This document shows, piece after piece, positions 28,354 to 37,309 of a stretch of 64,000 nucleotides of DNA. Every line of letters begins with the position of its first letter. The stretch's first letter is position 1. This DNA is from an uncultured Ferrimonas sp. (GTDB lineage Bacteria > Pseudomonadota > Gammaproteobacteria > Enterobacterales > Shewanellaceae), in the NCBI RefSeq assembly GCF_947489035.1, contig NZ_CANLCI010000008.1, positions 1 through 64,000 of the forward strand, in the 5' to 3' direction. Below the pieces are notes generated by a model. The model worked only from the letters and a program-made list of their open reading frames with translations, had not been told where the DNA came from and searched no databases. The translations under genes were made by a program, and so were the position numbers.

Positions 28354-29702
28354 TGAGCGGTAAGTATGCGGCGTATCCTGAGTATCAAGACTCTGGTATT
28401 GAGTGGCTAAAGGAAATGCCGACTCATTGGAAGTTGGTACGCTCCAAACACATATTCAAAAGAGTGCAACGTCCTGTCAGAGCAGAGGACGGTATCGTTA
28501 CGGCTTTTCGAGATGGGCAAGTAACGCTCAGAAGTAACAGACGTACAGAAGGTTTTACCAATGCTGCTAAGGAGATTGGTTATCAAGGTGTTCGTAAAGG
28601 AGATCTTCTTGTTCATGCGATGGATGGTTTTGCTGGCGCTATTGGGGTAAGTGACTCCGACGGGAAGTGCTCTCCTGTTTGCTCAGTCTGTATGCCTTGG
28701 AGTGAAGGTTCTGTAAATACGGGTTATTTTGGATATTTGGTAAGACAGTTAGCGGTTACAGATTTCATCACATCCCTTGCGAAAGGTATTCGAGAGCGTT
28801 CTACAGAGTTTCGGTTTAGTGAGTTCTCCAGTCTGTTTTTGGCTGTGCCTCCGAAAAATGAACAACAAAAAATAGCCGACTTCCTAGATCACGAAACCTC
28901 CAAGATCGACACCCTGATAGCCAAGCAGGAAAAGCTGATTGCGTTGTTAAAAGAGAAGCGCCAAGCGGTCATTTCTCATGCCGTCACCAAAGGACTAAAC
29001 CCCGATGCCAAGATGAAAGACTCAGGCGTTGAATGGCTAGGCGAAGTGCCAGAGCATTGGGTAGTATGTTGTTTAAAACACATCAAAGGAAGGCATAAAG
29101 GATCGTTTGTTGATGGTCCATTCGGAAGCAACCTGAAGTCAGAACATTTTGTTAATAATGGCGATGCATATGTAATCGAAAGCAACTTTGCTACCACGGG
29201 CACCCTTGATTCGACAAAACTTAAGACAATTTCAAAATCACATTTTGAAACTATTAGCAGAAGCGAAACTAAAGAAGGTGCAATCATAATTGCCAAAATT
29301 GGAGCTAGATACGGGATGAACTCCGTCTTGCCAGCTTTAGATAAAAAAGCAGTAGTATCGGGAAACTCTCTGAGCTTAACTGTTGATAATGAGCGCATGG
29401 AAGTAGATTACTGCCATCATCTCCTTAGTCACCTAAAAAATGAAAGGGCGATGGATGATGGAGTAAATGTTACTGCCCAGCCAGCATTATCCCTTGGACA
29501 ATTGAATAATTTGCCGTTCTTAGCGCCTAGTAAGGAAGAACAGCGTGAGATAGTCCAATCTATTGAGAAGTGTAATCAAGTCACTTCCGAAATGTTAAAA
29601 AAATCTGAGAGATTGATTTTGCTTTCAAATGAGAGAAAAACTGCACTTATCTCTGCCGCAGTAACAGGCAAAATTGATGTTCGGGGTTGGAAGGCTACTT
29701 GA
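28353..29702 (+). CDS. hsdS: Type I restriction-modification specificity subunit HsdS
   Basis: 449 residues from the ATG at 28353. Two target-recognition domains each begin with a repeated motif: DSGIEWL at about residue 13 and DSGVEWLGEVPEHW at about 223. They are separated by a conserved helical spacer (KIDTLIAKQEKLIALLKEKRQAVISH) and followed by a second one near the C-terminus. The repeat organisation is complete, so both half-sites should be read. The target sequence cannot be predicted here. Confidence 0.95.
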   Translation: MSGKYAAYPEYQDSGIEWLKEMPTHWKLVRSKHIFKRVQRPVRAEDGIVTAFRDGQVTLRSNRRTEGFTNAAKEIGYQGVRKGDLLVHAMDGFAGAIGVSDSDGKCSPVCSVCMPWSEGSVNTGYFGYLVRQLAVTDFITSLAKGIRERSTEFRFSEFSSLFLAVPPKNEQQKIADFLDHETSKIDTLIAKQEKLIALLKEKRQAVISHAVTKGLNPDAKMKDSGVEWLGEVPEHWVVCCLKHIKGRHKGSFVDGPFGSNLKSEHFVNNGDAYVIESNFATTGTLDSTKLKTISKSHFETISRSETKEGAIIIAKIGARYGMNSVLPALDKKAVVSGNSLSLTVDNERMEVDYCHHLLSHLKNERAMDDGVNVTAQPALSLGQLNNLPFLAPSKEEQREIVQSIEKCNQVTSEMLKKSERLILLSNERKTALISAAVTGKIDVRGWKAT

Positions 29703-29703
29703 T

Positions 29704-30117
29704 ATGGATTCGTTACCTATTGCCAATCTGCTCGTCAGCTCATTGAGCGCATTATCCTCGATGGTACAGGCTTATAACTCATCAAAAGTGACGAAAGAAG
29801 ACGCAAGCAAGGCAGAACAAAGGCTTGATAAGCCACTAAAACGTGGTGGAGCAAAAGTGTCTCAAAAAATTGATGGGAAGTTGTTGAGCGCACTATCTGA
29901 AAAGGCTGAAGCAGAAGCAAGGAAACTGATTGAGTTAGTTAATATGGCTGAAGACCCTAGCTCATTGGAGTTGCCGATGCGTGAAGCAAGTAACCGTATT
30001 TGTTTTTATTTGCAGCAAATCAAGCATCACAATGATGATGTTTTGCCGACTAAACGATTGAATGACTTCTGGCAATCCCATCGATGCGTAGACATGGACG
30101 TTTGCAATGACCGATAA
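29704..30117 (+). CDS. Unknown protein embedded in the hsd operon
   Basis: 137 residues from the ATG at 29704, one base after the hsdS stop, and its end overlaps hsdR by 11 bp. A mostly helical protein: a hydrophobic N-terminus (LPIANLLVSSLSALSSM), then a charged helix (EKAEAEARKLIELV). No known motif was recognised. Full coupling to hsdS and hsdR argues it is a real part of the restriction operon, perhaps a modulator, but this is inference. Confidence 0.7.
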   Translation: MDSLPIANLLVSSLSALSSMVQAYNSSKVTKEDASKAEQRLDKPLKRGGAKVSQKIDGKLLSALSEKAEAEARKLIELVNMAEDPSSLELPMREASNRICFYLQQIKHHNDDVLPTKRLNDFWQSHRCVDMDVCNDR

Positions 30118-33100
30118 ATCCCAAGAAAAAGTATTTCAAAACGACATTATCGACCAGATGTTGTCCCATGGCTGGTTGGTGGGCGAGTCCAGCAAGTACA
30201 ACCGAGAGTTGGCACTGTACCCTGAAGACCTGCTGAGCTTTGTGCAAACAACGCAACCAGAGCAGTGGGACAAGCTGTGTAAGGTACATCCGAAAGATCC
30301 TGAAGGGGCATTGCTGCGAGCGGTTGAGAAAGACCTGAAAAGCACCTCTAAAGGTACGCTGACGGTACTACGTAAACAGATTAAAGACCGTGGTGCTAAG
30401 TTCAAACTGGTTGAGTACAAGCCAGATCATGATCTTAATCCTGATGCCAATGTTCGCTACGAACAGAACATCTTGCGGGTAGTTCCAGAGCTAGTTTACT
30501 CGCCTAATGGCTATGACGGTCGTATTGACTTGGTGTTGTTCGTTAACGGCATCCCTGTTGCCACCTGTGAGCTAAAATCTGAGTTCAAGCAAGCGCTGGA
30601 TAACGCCAAAATCCAGTACATGAAGGATCGTCAGCCGAAAGATCCGACTACCAAGAAAGCGGAGCCGTTGCTGACCTTTAAGCGTGGTGCATTGGTTCAT
30701 TTTGCGGTAAGTCAGTTTAATGTGGCGATGACGACTCGTTTGGCTGGGGCCAAGACCTTCTTCCTGCCGTTTGACCAAGGCACCAGCGATGGCGGTAAGG
30801 GCAATGACGTTCCAGAAGCGGGTTATGCCACAGCCTACCTGTGGAATGAGATCTTTAAGAAAGACAACCTGCTGACCATTTTGGGGCGCTATATCCACCT
30901 AGAGAAGAAGGATGTAGAGCAACTTGATGGTTCGATTGAAACCAAAGAAACGCTGATCTTCCCTCGTTATCACCAATGGTCGGCGGTATCGACTTTGCTG
31001 AAAACCGTTGAGCAGGAAGGTACGGGCGAGAAGTACCTGATCCAGCACAGTGCTGGTTCAGGTAAGTCCAACTCTATTGCTTGGTTGTCCCATCAGCTCG
31101 CTTCGAAGCACTACTACTGTGATCACCCAGAGCTGGGCAAAAAGGTTGGCGACAAGGTGTTTGATTCGGTGATTGTAGTCACTGATAGAACCGTACTGGA
31201 CAGCCAGCTTCAAGACACTATTTATCAGTTCGATCATTCTGAAGGGATGATTGCCCGTATCAATCGGGAAGAAGCGCATGGCAGCAAATCAAGCCAATTG
31301 GCGGGTGAGTTAAGAGCCAGCACTTCAATCATCATTGTGACCATTCAGACCTTCCCTCATGTGCTGGATGCCATTCGCAGTGACACGACTTTGGCGGGGC
31401 GCAGCTACGCAGTGATCGCTGATGAAGCGCACTCTAGCCAATCTGGAGAAACTGCGAAGAAGTTACGTGCCGTTTTGATGGCTGAGCAGTTAGACGGTGA
31501 AGAGCTGGACTCGGAAGACATTCTGCGCCTGTCGTTGGAAGCTCGCAAAGGCTCAAATAAGCTTAGTTACTTTGCTTTTACTGCGACACCAAAGGCGAAG
31601 ACCTTAGAGCTGTTTGGTCGCTGCCCTGAGCCTGATGAAGCGCCCAGTGATACCAACAAGCCAGAGGCATTTCATGTCTACTCGATGCGCCAAGCGATTG
31701 AGGAAGGGTTCATTCTGGATGTATTGCAGAACTACACCAGTTACCGAGTAGCGTATCAATTGGCTCACCAAGACCCGACTCATGACAGTGAGGTGGATAG
31801 TAAGAAGGCAGCAACCAAGATCGCTAAATGGGTGCGGCTGCACCCGCACAACATTGCCCAGAAAGTCGAAACCATCATTGAACACTTCAACGCCAAGGTG
31901 AAGCACCTGCTGGGCGGTGAAGCTAAGGCGATGGTGGTAACATCAAGCCGCCTAGAAGCGGTGCGTTACAAGCTGGCGTTTGATAAGTACGTGCAGGATA
32001 AGGGCTATGCCAACGTCAATGCGATGGTGGCGTTCTCTGGTGAGGTGAATGATCCAGATCTACCTGATTCCGCTTTTACCGAAACCAATATGAATCCGAA
32101 CCTGAAAGGGCGGGACATGCGCAAGGCGTTTGATACCGCCGATTACCAGGTGATGTTGGTAGCCAACAAGTTCCAGACGGGTTTTGACCAACCTAAGCTG
32201 GTGGCGATGTACGTGGATAAACCGCTAAAAGGTGTAGAGTGCATCCAAACCCTGTCACGTTTGAACCGTACCTACAAAGGCAAGAACCAGACCTTCGTGC
32301 TGGACTTCGTGAACGACCCTGAAGAGATCTTGGAAGAGTTTAAGGTGTACTTCCAAACTGCCGAGTTAGCGGGGGTGTCTGATCCGAATCTGGTCTATGA
32401 CCTAATGGAGAAGCTGAACGAGGTTGGCATTTACCGCTGGTCTGAGGTTGAGAGCTTCGTTGAAGCTTATAACGATAAACGCTCTACAGGGGCGAAACTC
32501 GCCAATATCTGTAAGCCAGCAGTAGATAGATTCCAAGTACGTTACAAAGAAGCGACACTGGTGCTTAAAGCTGCGCAGAAAGAGCTAAACAAGGCTAAGG
32601 ATGATAACAACGACAAAGCCATTAAGTTCGCTGAGAACAGCGTTAAGAACGCCAAGGAAGCCAGAGACATTCTTGAAGTATTCAAGAAAGATTTGATTGG
32701 CTTCTGCCGCTTCTACGGCTTCACCTCGCAGATCGTGGACTTCGATGATTTCGACCTTGAGAAGTTGAGCATCTACGCCAAGCACCTGTACCCGTTGCTG
32801 CGCTTGGAAGTGGTTGAGGATGAGATTAACCTGTCTGAAGTAGCGATGACTCACTATCGCCTTCACGAACAGCGAGAGGCAGATCTTCAGCTTGGCTATA
32901 AGGTTGGCGAAGAGCCAAAGCCTTATGTACCAGCGAGTAAGGAAGGCTCAGGCGCAACACCGAAAGACCCTAAAACTGAGCTGTTGAACGAGATCATCGG
33001 TCGTATGAATGACCTGTTCATTGACGATGGCTTATCTGAAAACGACATGATCAGCTACGCCAATACCATTGCGGGTAAGGTAGCTGAGAATGACGTAGTG

Positions 33101-33301
33101 ATGGATCAGCTTAGGAACAACAGCAAAGAACAAGCGATGCTCGGTAAGTTCCCTGAGTCCATCAATGATGCAGTCATCGAAAGCATGGGTGTACATGAGA
33201 AGATGGCGATGAAGGTGCTATCTAACGAAGCAGTCACAAAAGGCTTTGCTGAGCTGATGTTTGATGTATTGGCTAAGGGTCTTCGGCCTCAAGCTGATTA
33301 G
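30107..33301 (+). CDS. hsdR: Type I restriction endonuclease subunit HsdR
   Basis: 1064 residues. The N-terminal PD-(D/E)XK nuclease has Asp in GRIDLVLF and ELK in VATCELK (about 138-160). Two RecA-like helicase domains follow, with Walker A HSAGSGKS at about 314 and the DEAH box DEAHSSQSG at about 439. Motif III is FTATPK and motif VI is QTLSRLNRTYKGK. The C-terminal helical domain contacts HsdM. It translocates and cuts unmethylated DNA in the HsdR-M-S complex. It is intact and followed by a strong terminator. Confidence 0.97.
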   Translation: MTDKSQEKVFQNDIIDQMLSHGWLVGESSKYNRELALYPEDLLSFVQTTQPEQWDKLCKVHPKDPEGALLRAVEKDLKSTSKGTLTVLRKQIKDRGAKFKLVEYKPDHDLNPDANVRYEQNILRVVPELVYSPNGYDGRIDLVLFVNGIPVATCELKSEFKQALDNAKIQYMKDRQPKDPTTKKAEPLLTFKRGALVHFAVSQFNVAMTTRLAGAKTFFLPFDQGTSDGGKGNDVPEAGYATAYLWNEIFKKDNLLTILGRYIHLEKKDVEQLDGSIETKETLIFPRYHQWSAVSTLLKTVEQEGTGEKYLIQHSAGSGKSNSIAWLSHQLASKHYYCDHPELGKKVGDKVFDSVIVVTDRTVLDSQLQDTIYQFDHSEGMIARINREEAHGSKSSQLAGELRASTSIIIVTIQTFPHVLDAIRSDTTLAGRSYAVIADEAHSSQSGETAKKLRAVLMAEQLDGEELDSEDILRLSLEARKGSNKLSYFAFTATPKAKTLELFGRCPEPDEAPSDTNKPEAFHVYSMRQAIEEGFILDVLQNYTSYRVAYQLAHQDPTHDSEVDSKKAATKIAKWVRLHPHNIAQKVETIIEHFNAKVKHLLGGEAKAMVVTSSRLEAVRYKLAFDKYVQDKGYANVNAMVAFSGEVNDPDLPDSAFTETNMNPNLKGRDMRKAFDTADYQVMLVANKFQTGFDQPKLVAMYVDKPLKGVECIQTLSRLNRTYKGKNQTFVLDFVNDPEEILEEFKVYFQTAELAGVSDPNLVYDLMEKLNEVGIYRWSEVESFVEAYNDKRSTGAKLANICKPAVDRFQVRYKEATLVLKAAQKELNKAKDDNNDKAIKFAENSVKNAKEARDILEVFKKDLIGFCRFYGFTSQIVDFDDFDLEKLSIYAKHLYPLLRLEVVEDEINLSEVAMTHYRLHEQREADLQLGYKVGEEPKPYVPASKEGSGATPKDPKTELLNEIIGRMNDLFIDDGLSENDMISYANTIAGKVAENDVVMDQLRNNSKEQAMLGKFPESINDAVIESMGVHEKMAMKVLSNEAVTKGFAELMFDVLAKGLRPQAD

Positions 33302-33311
33302 TTAGAACTAA

Positions 33312-33336
33312 AAAGAGCCGCTAATAGCGGCTCTTT
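33312..33336. terminator. Bidirectional terminator after hsdR
   Basis: 11-bp perfect stem AAAGAGCCGCT / AGCGGCTCTTT with an AAT loop, between convergent hsdR and the leftward block. Confidence 0.85.
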
Positions 33337-33394
33337 GTCTATCTAGGTCAATCTGGGGAATACCCATGATCACTTCCTCATAGAAGGGGAGTTG

Positions 33395-33688
33395 TTAGGC
33401 GATCAGGTACTCGACTAAAGAAGGGTTATTACCCCATAGGAGCACTGGTTCGCTAGCAAATTGCTTCCAGCCTTCAACCGTGAAGCTGCCGTCTTCTTCG
33501 ACTGTGGCAAAGATGTTTGGCACACCGAATGCTAAGGTCAATCTGAAGATTTTCATGCCTCGCTCGCTGTTGAAAACTTCTACGCCGAGAAATGGCTGCT
33601 CATCCTCAAGAAGCTGATTTAGCGTTGCATTTGACAAGAAGTTTTGGCAGTTGTTCGTTGCTTTAATTAAGTCACTGTTCTTGCTCAT
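33395..33688 (-). CDS. Unknown 97-residue protein
   Basis: The ATG at 33688 is preceded by a near-perfect AAGGAGGT and overlaps the upstream stop (ATGA). It is an acidic, beta-rich small protein ending VEEDGSFTVEGWKQF...SLVEYLIA. No family was recognised. It is the last gene of the leftward accessory block that contains the AcrVA2-like gene. Confidence 0.7.
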   Translation of the reverse strand: MSKNSDLIKATNNCQNFLSNATLNQLLEDEQPFLGVEVFNSERGMKIFRLTLAFGVPNIFATVEEDGSFTVEGWKQFASEPVLLWGNNPSLVEYLIA

Positions 33689-34155
33689 TGGCTTACCTCC
33701 TTATCTGCTTTGGGGTTTGATTGATTGTTGACGAAGGCGTTGAACTCAGTGTTGAGGTCGAACAGCAGATCTTCTAGAAAACAGCGGCATTCATCGCTGA
33801 TCTCTTCAATTGCTTGATCTAAGTCGCCGTGTAAGTCGTCAACGTCTGAGCGGCTGTCCACGTTAATCTCGACTAACGCTAGGATATCCAGCTTGCGGTA
33901 AGCCGAAATCTCATCCTCAAGGTAAACTGAGGTGTACTCGATCTGATGCTCATCATTGAGTTCAAGCTCATCCTCAAGATGAGAGTCATCCAGCCATTCA
34001 CTGAATGCTTGGCTTACTGATGAGCGATTAGGGCTGTTGGCTAAAACCGTCAGAATTTTAGAACCTCCTTCTTTAGCTGATACCAGCCAAGAATCAAAAA
34101 GCTCTGCTCGGTCATGAGTAGATGCGTTTGTAGGGTTTAGTGTTTTATCAGTCAT
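33685..34155 (-). CDS. Unknown acidic 156-residue protein
   Basis: Start ATG at 34155, chosen for the AGAAGGAGAAATACT ribosome site; the frame is open further upstream into the AcrVA2-like gene. The protein is highly acidic (DELEDELELNDE-type stretches, DVDDLHGDLDQAIEEISDEC). Acidic, DNA-mimic-like composition is common among phage and plasmid counter-defence proteins, but no motif proves this. It is translationally coupled to the next gene. Confidence 0.65.
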   Translation of the reverse strand: MTDKTLNPTNASTHDRAELFDSWLVSAKEGGSKILTVLANSPNRSSVSQAFSEWLDDSHLEDELELNDEHQIEYTSVYLEDEISAYRKLDILALVEINVDSRSDVDDLHGDLDQAIEEISDECRCFLEDLLFDLNTEFNAFVNNQSNPKADKEVSQ

Positions 34156-34175
34156 AGTATTTCTCCTTCTAGTTA

Positions 34176-35180
34176 TTAGATGTTTGCGTTGATTACTGTC
34201 GGTCCCCACCAAACCAGCACAAACCTGCGCTCTGCTGTTCCTCGTTTGCCTCGCCACACTCCATGCCAGTGAGCACGGCGGATATGTGGCTTCTTTGACT
34301 TTCCAGTTTTGGAGCAATTTCGAGGCGAAAAGACCTGTTTAAGCTGTTTGGCGATAGTTTTGCCGACAGGCCATACCTTCGGTCGTGATGGTGGCTGTAG
34401 CTTCATCCCTGTGCGCAGTTTGTGGTGTCGATGCTGGGAGGTGGCTTCAGGCTCAAAACGCTCGATATCAGGCTTTTCAGTACATAGGTACAGGGTGAGT
34501 GACATCAACGCTGATACGAGTTCTGGAATCACTTCACCTAACTCAATATTGGTCACATCGGCTAGCTGGTGATTTCGTCCTGATAGGTGCTCGTAAGCCT
34601 TTGCGATACCTGTGTGCAGATCCCAGTCGCCAAGCATGACGTGGTAGGGAACCAGTTCAGAACCAAAGTCGAGTAGCAGGGTCAGAAGCTTCACACCAAA
34701 ATCTGAGCGGTGATCAATGTGTGCAAAGAACCCTTTAAGTTGTTTGCCAGTCAGTTTATTGAGCTTTTCGTTATTGACTGGTATGTATACGCACCACTCA
34801 GGTAAGCGCTCGATTACTTGGGTTGGAATATCGCCAGTAATTGGGGTCTCGATAAGTTCCTGAACCAATGTAGGGGCAAAGTCATAGACCCCTTGGGTGT
34901 AGCGCCAAGCTGCGAGGGCGGTGTATTGCTCCGCAAGATGAGGCTCTGGTTGGATTTGGTCAAAATCGATTAAGCTGCGGATGATACCGTCAACAGTACC
35001 AGATGATACGAGGCAACTAGCATCACAATGAATAAGTCCTTCAGCCTCGATGATCGACCAGATAGCGGGGAACTTTCTGGTGAGCCGATTAAGTTCGCTG
35101 CGTGGTGATTGATACGAGTGCTTTTTAGCTTGCGCTCGTTTTTGAGAATTGTTTAGTTTCTTGCGCTTTTTTTTAGGCAT
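34176..35180 (-). CDS. AcrVA2-like anti-CRISPR (Cas12a inhibitor) homologue
   Basis: 334 residues; the ATG at 35180 has AAAGGAGAG upstream. The C-terminus, KKPHIRRAHWHGVWRGKRG...FVLVWWGPTVINAN, closely resembles the end of AcrVA2 of Moraxella bovoculi as I remember it (RPHIRRGHWHGYW.G...F.VRW.P..VN). Other shared segments: AWRYTQGVYDF, IERLPEWCVYIPV and LTLYLCTEKPDIERF. AcrVA2 is known to recognise nascent Cas12a and trigger destruction of its mRNA. The length matches (about 320). A Lys-rich N-terminus (MPKKKRKKLNNSQKRAQAKK) is an addition. Membership in the family is likely; activity against Cas12a is not shown, and no Cas12a gene lies in this window. Confidence 0.75.
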   Translation of the reverse strand: MPKKKRKKLNNSQKRAQAKKHSYQSPRSELNRLTRKFPAIWSIIEAEGLIHCDASCLVSSGTVDGIIRSLIDFDQIQPEPHLAEQYTALAAWRYTQGVYDFAPTLVQELIETPITGDIPTQVIERLPEWCVYIPVNNEKLNKLTGKQLKGFFAHIDHRSDFGVKLLTLLLDFGSELVPYHVMLGDWDLHTGIAKAYEHLSGRNHQLADVTNIELGEVIPELVSALMSLTLYLCTEKPDIERFEPEATSQHRHHKLRTGMKLQPPSRPKVWPVGKTIAKQLKQVFSPRNCSKTGKSKKPHIRRAHWHGVWRGKRGTAERRFVLVWWGPTVINANI

Positions 35181-35326
35181 AATTGCTCTCCTTTTGTAGT
35201 TTTTGAATACAGGAGGGCTAAGACTTCATTTTATAACAAAGCCCTCCTGCGTTTTGTTTCTTTTGCTAATCGTTTTCACGATTTATCTCCTGATGGAGTG
35301 GTGCCGAATTAACGGCGGTAAGCTAT

Positions 35327-35869
35327 CTATTTGGCATTGTTGATGTGGTTAGCAAAATCGATAGCATTGATCTCATCGACCAATGAAAGTGTGCCAGGGT
35401 CACTGAACAAGTTTGATTTGTAAAGTTTGCCTGTGATCCAATCTTCATTCTGTGATTCTCCTGATGGTTTGATTTGCTTAGGATCAATCTTATAAGGAGC
35501 CGAATTATTGGTTGGGAATATAATTGAACCATTGGAGTCTACATCTTCTGCGTCAAGTTTCAGACATGTAGTCCAATCGTCACCATTACGATATACTTGA
35601 CGTGTTAGTACACCGTTAGCGAATCTGTGGGTGTCATATCCAATGCTAATTATTTTGATGATGATAATTACGTCAGCTTCAGATAGAGCGATGACTCTCT
35701 TAAACCAATCGAAGTACCCATATACCTCAAGGTCTTCGGGGGTTATTTCAAATCGTTTGCCTCGTTTATCCTTAGTCATTATTGATATCGATATATCTGA
35801 ACGGTTACTAAAATCTGCATTTGCGATAGCGTTTATAGCATCAAGCGCCATTCTTTCTTCTTTAGCCAT
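35327..35869 (-). CDS. Unknown 180-residue protein of the accessory block
   Basis: ATG at 35869 with AAGGAGAAGTAAC upstream. A short helix (ERMALDAINAIANADF) is followed by a beta-rich body with DDWTTCLKLDAEDVDSNGS and a C-terminal helix ending FANHINNAK. No signal peptide or membrane segment; an Ile-rich strand (ADVIIIIKIISIG) is probably a core beta strand. No family was recognised. It lies 146 bp upstream of the AcrVA2-like gene in the same direction. Confidence 0.65.
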   Translation of the reverse strand: MAKEERMALDAINAIANADFSNRSDISISIMTKDKRGKRFEITPEDLEVYGYFDWFKRVIALSEADVIIIIKIISIGYDTHRFANGVLTRQVYRNGDDWTTCLKLDAEDVDSNGSIIFPTNNSAPYKIDPKQIKPSGESQNEDWITGKLYKSNLFSDPGTLSLVDEINAIDFANHINNAK

Positions 35870-35880
35870 GTTACTTCTCC

Positions 35881-36498
35881 TTATTGTTGTTGAATCACTT
35901 CGATTTGCTGAGCAAGTTCGATGAACTTACCAATCCACTGTTCCTGCGGGTTTGTTTGATCTTCAGTGATGACACAAGCCTGATCTTTGAAGGTGACGGC
36001 GATTTCACCCTTACCGCTCCAGATCAGCAATGATTGGCCGAGTTGCGGCTCTTCTGAACACAACAATCGAGCCTTACTCTGGTCATAACCATTGGCGAAC
36101 AGGCTACTCAGCATTTCTTCGTCAGGTTGATCCACAATGAAGTTGTCGGGCTGGTTCAAACAGCAAACGCACTCCAGTTGAGCTATACGGCTTTGCCAGA
36201 TATTGAGCATTAGCTGTGGAAGGTCTTGCAGTGCCTCTATCAAAACCTGTAAATCTAGAATTGCAGGTTTAAGTCCACAATCGGGGCAATCACATAGGTG
36301 GTTTTGTTGAAAATCCTCTAACTCATCAAGGATCTCTTCAAAATTGTCTTGATCGAACCAGCACCCTCGGTCGCTGAAGAACGGGAGTAGCTCATCATAG
36401 GTTTCTGCCACAGCATCAAGCTTCGCTTGGAACTCAAAAGCCGCCATGCGGTGCTTCTGAAGGCTAAGGTTTTCGTGGTTGTGTTGTTCTTTTTGCAT
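35881..36498 (-). CDS. Unknown protein with two cysteine clusters
   Basis: 205 residues from the ATG at 36498 (GAGGGA upstream); a TTG start at 36513 is less likely. Cysteines cluster as HLCDCPDCG (69, 71, 74) and LECVCCL (110, 112, 113), suggestive of metal binding. The C-terminal 70 residues form a beta-rich region (SLLIWSGKGEIAVTFKDQACVI). Function unknown. It is separated by 11 bp from the next gene of the block. Confidence 0.65.
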   Translation of the reverse strand: MQKEQHNHENLSLQKHRMAAFEFQAKLDAVAETYDELLPFFSDRGCWFDQDNFEEILDELEDFQQNHLCDCPDCGLKPAILDLQVLIEALQDLPQLMLNIWQSRIAQLECVCCLNQPDNFIVDQPDEEMLSSLFANGYDQSKARLLCSEEPQLGQSLLIWSGKGEIAVTFKDQACVITEDQTNPQEQWIGKFIELAQQIEVIQQQ

Positions 36499-36919
36499 AG
36501 TTAAATCCCTCAAATTGTTTGAAATTAAGTTGTACTTCGCCTGTCCGAACTGAATCGGCTATTTTTTAGGCGCAAGAGTTCGCCGATCAGAATGACTCTG
36601 AACGCAGTTGTCTTATCGGCTTAGGTTTTATGCTTAGGTTGGGGCTGAGAAATGACTCATGATTTTATCCTCCATTGTTAATGAAAATTGGCTGGAGGGG
36701 AGCCAGAAGTATCCTTCTAGTATGCCACCTCCACAAGTAACTCTTTCTTTCTACAGGTAATCATTTGATGACCTTCGATTTGCGACAGTTGTTAATATTT
36801 TTCGAGGCGTAGCTCGTCTCGATTTTCCATATATTAACAAATGGCATTAGTCAAGTCAATAAATATTTCAGAAAAATGTTGATCTTTTGCTTTTTATCTG
36901 ATTTTGGATGTTTTCGGTG
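36499..36919 (-). promoter_or_regulatory. Leader region with short ORF and alternating complementary segments
   Basis: 421 bp without a normal gene. On the minus strand it holds a ribosome site GGAGG, an 8-codon ORF (36660-36634, MSHFSAPT, stop TAA), then three short mutually complementary segments: GCCGAT at 36620-36615, ATCGGC at 36587-36582 and GCCGAT at 36559-36554. The middle one can pair with either neighbour. This recalls an attenuation leader, but no T-tract follows the last segment. Confidence 0.35.
36634..36660 (-). CDS. Putative 8-residue leader peptide
   Basis: ATG at 36660 preceded by GGAGGATAAAATC, a strong ribosome site at proper spacing, encoding MSHFSAPT. It could be a leader peptide controlling the genes downstream, or a chance ORF. 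The only support is the ribosome site and its position in an otherwise empty leader. Confidence 0.3.
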   Translation of the reverse strand: MSHFSAPT

Positions 36920-37309
36920 TTACACCTCAACGATCTCAAAGTGCTCATGAAGGAAGTCCAACATCGTAACTGCCTCTTTCCCAATGGTTTGATTGTCATG
37001 TAGTGCCTTGGCAAGGTTGCTACCCGCCTGTTCAAGTTCGGCTAGGGAAAGTGGTTTTTGGCTGTCGCTAAGGTTTTTCATCGCTAAAGCGTAGAGTTGC
37101 TGGCAATCAATAGCGCTGATTGTGCGCTTGTCCAACAAGCCCTGTAAGAACTTAGCGAGTGCTTTGGCTACGATGCTTATTTCTCCATTCGTCATTTTTT
37201 GGATTTGTTTCCAATCGGACCTCCATTCTCTAATTATTCTTTTTTGTGCTTGAGGTATTTGGATAGGATTATTTCCCTTTTGTGTTATGGATAAACTATC
37301 TGGTGTCAT
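36920..37309 (-). CDS. Unknown 129-residue helical protein
   Basis: ATG at 37309 with AAAAGGAGAATAAT upstream. Mostly alpha-helical (IREWRSDWKQIQKM, IVAKALAKFLQGLLDKR, EAVTMLDFLHEHFEIVEV). No known motif. It is the first gene of the leftward block, divergent from the ArdC-like gene. The 230 bp between them should hold both promoters. Confidence 0.65.
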   Translation of the reverse strand: MTPDSLSITQKGNNPIQIPQAQKRIIREWRSDWKQIQKMTNGEISIVAKALAKFLQGLLDKRTISAIDCQQLYALAMKNLSDSQKPLSLAELEQAGSNLAKALHDNQTIGKEAVTMLDFLHEHFEIVEV

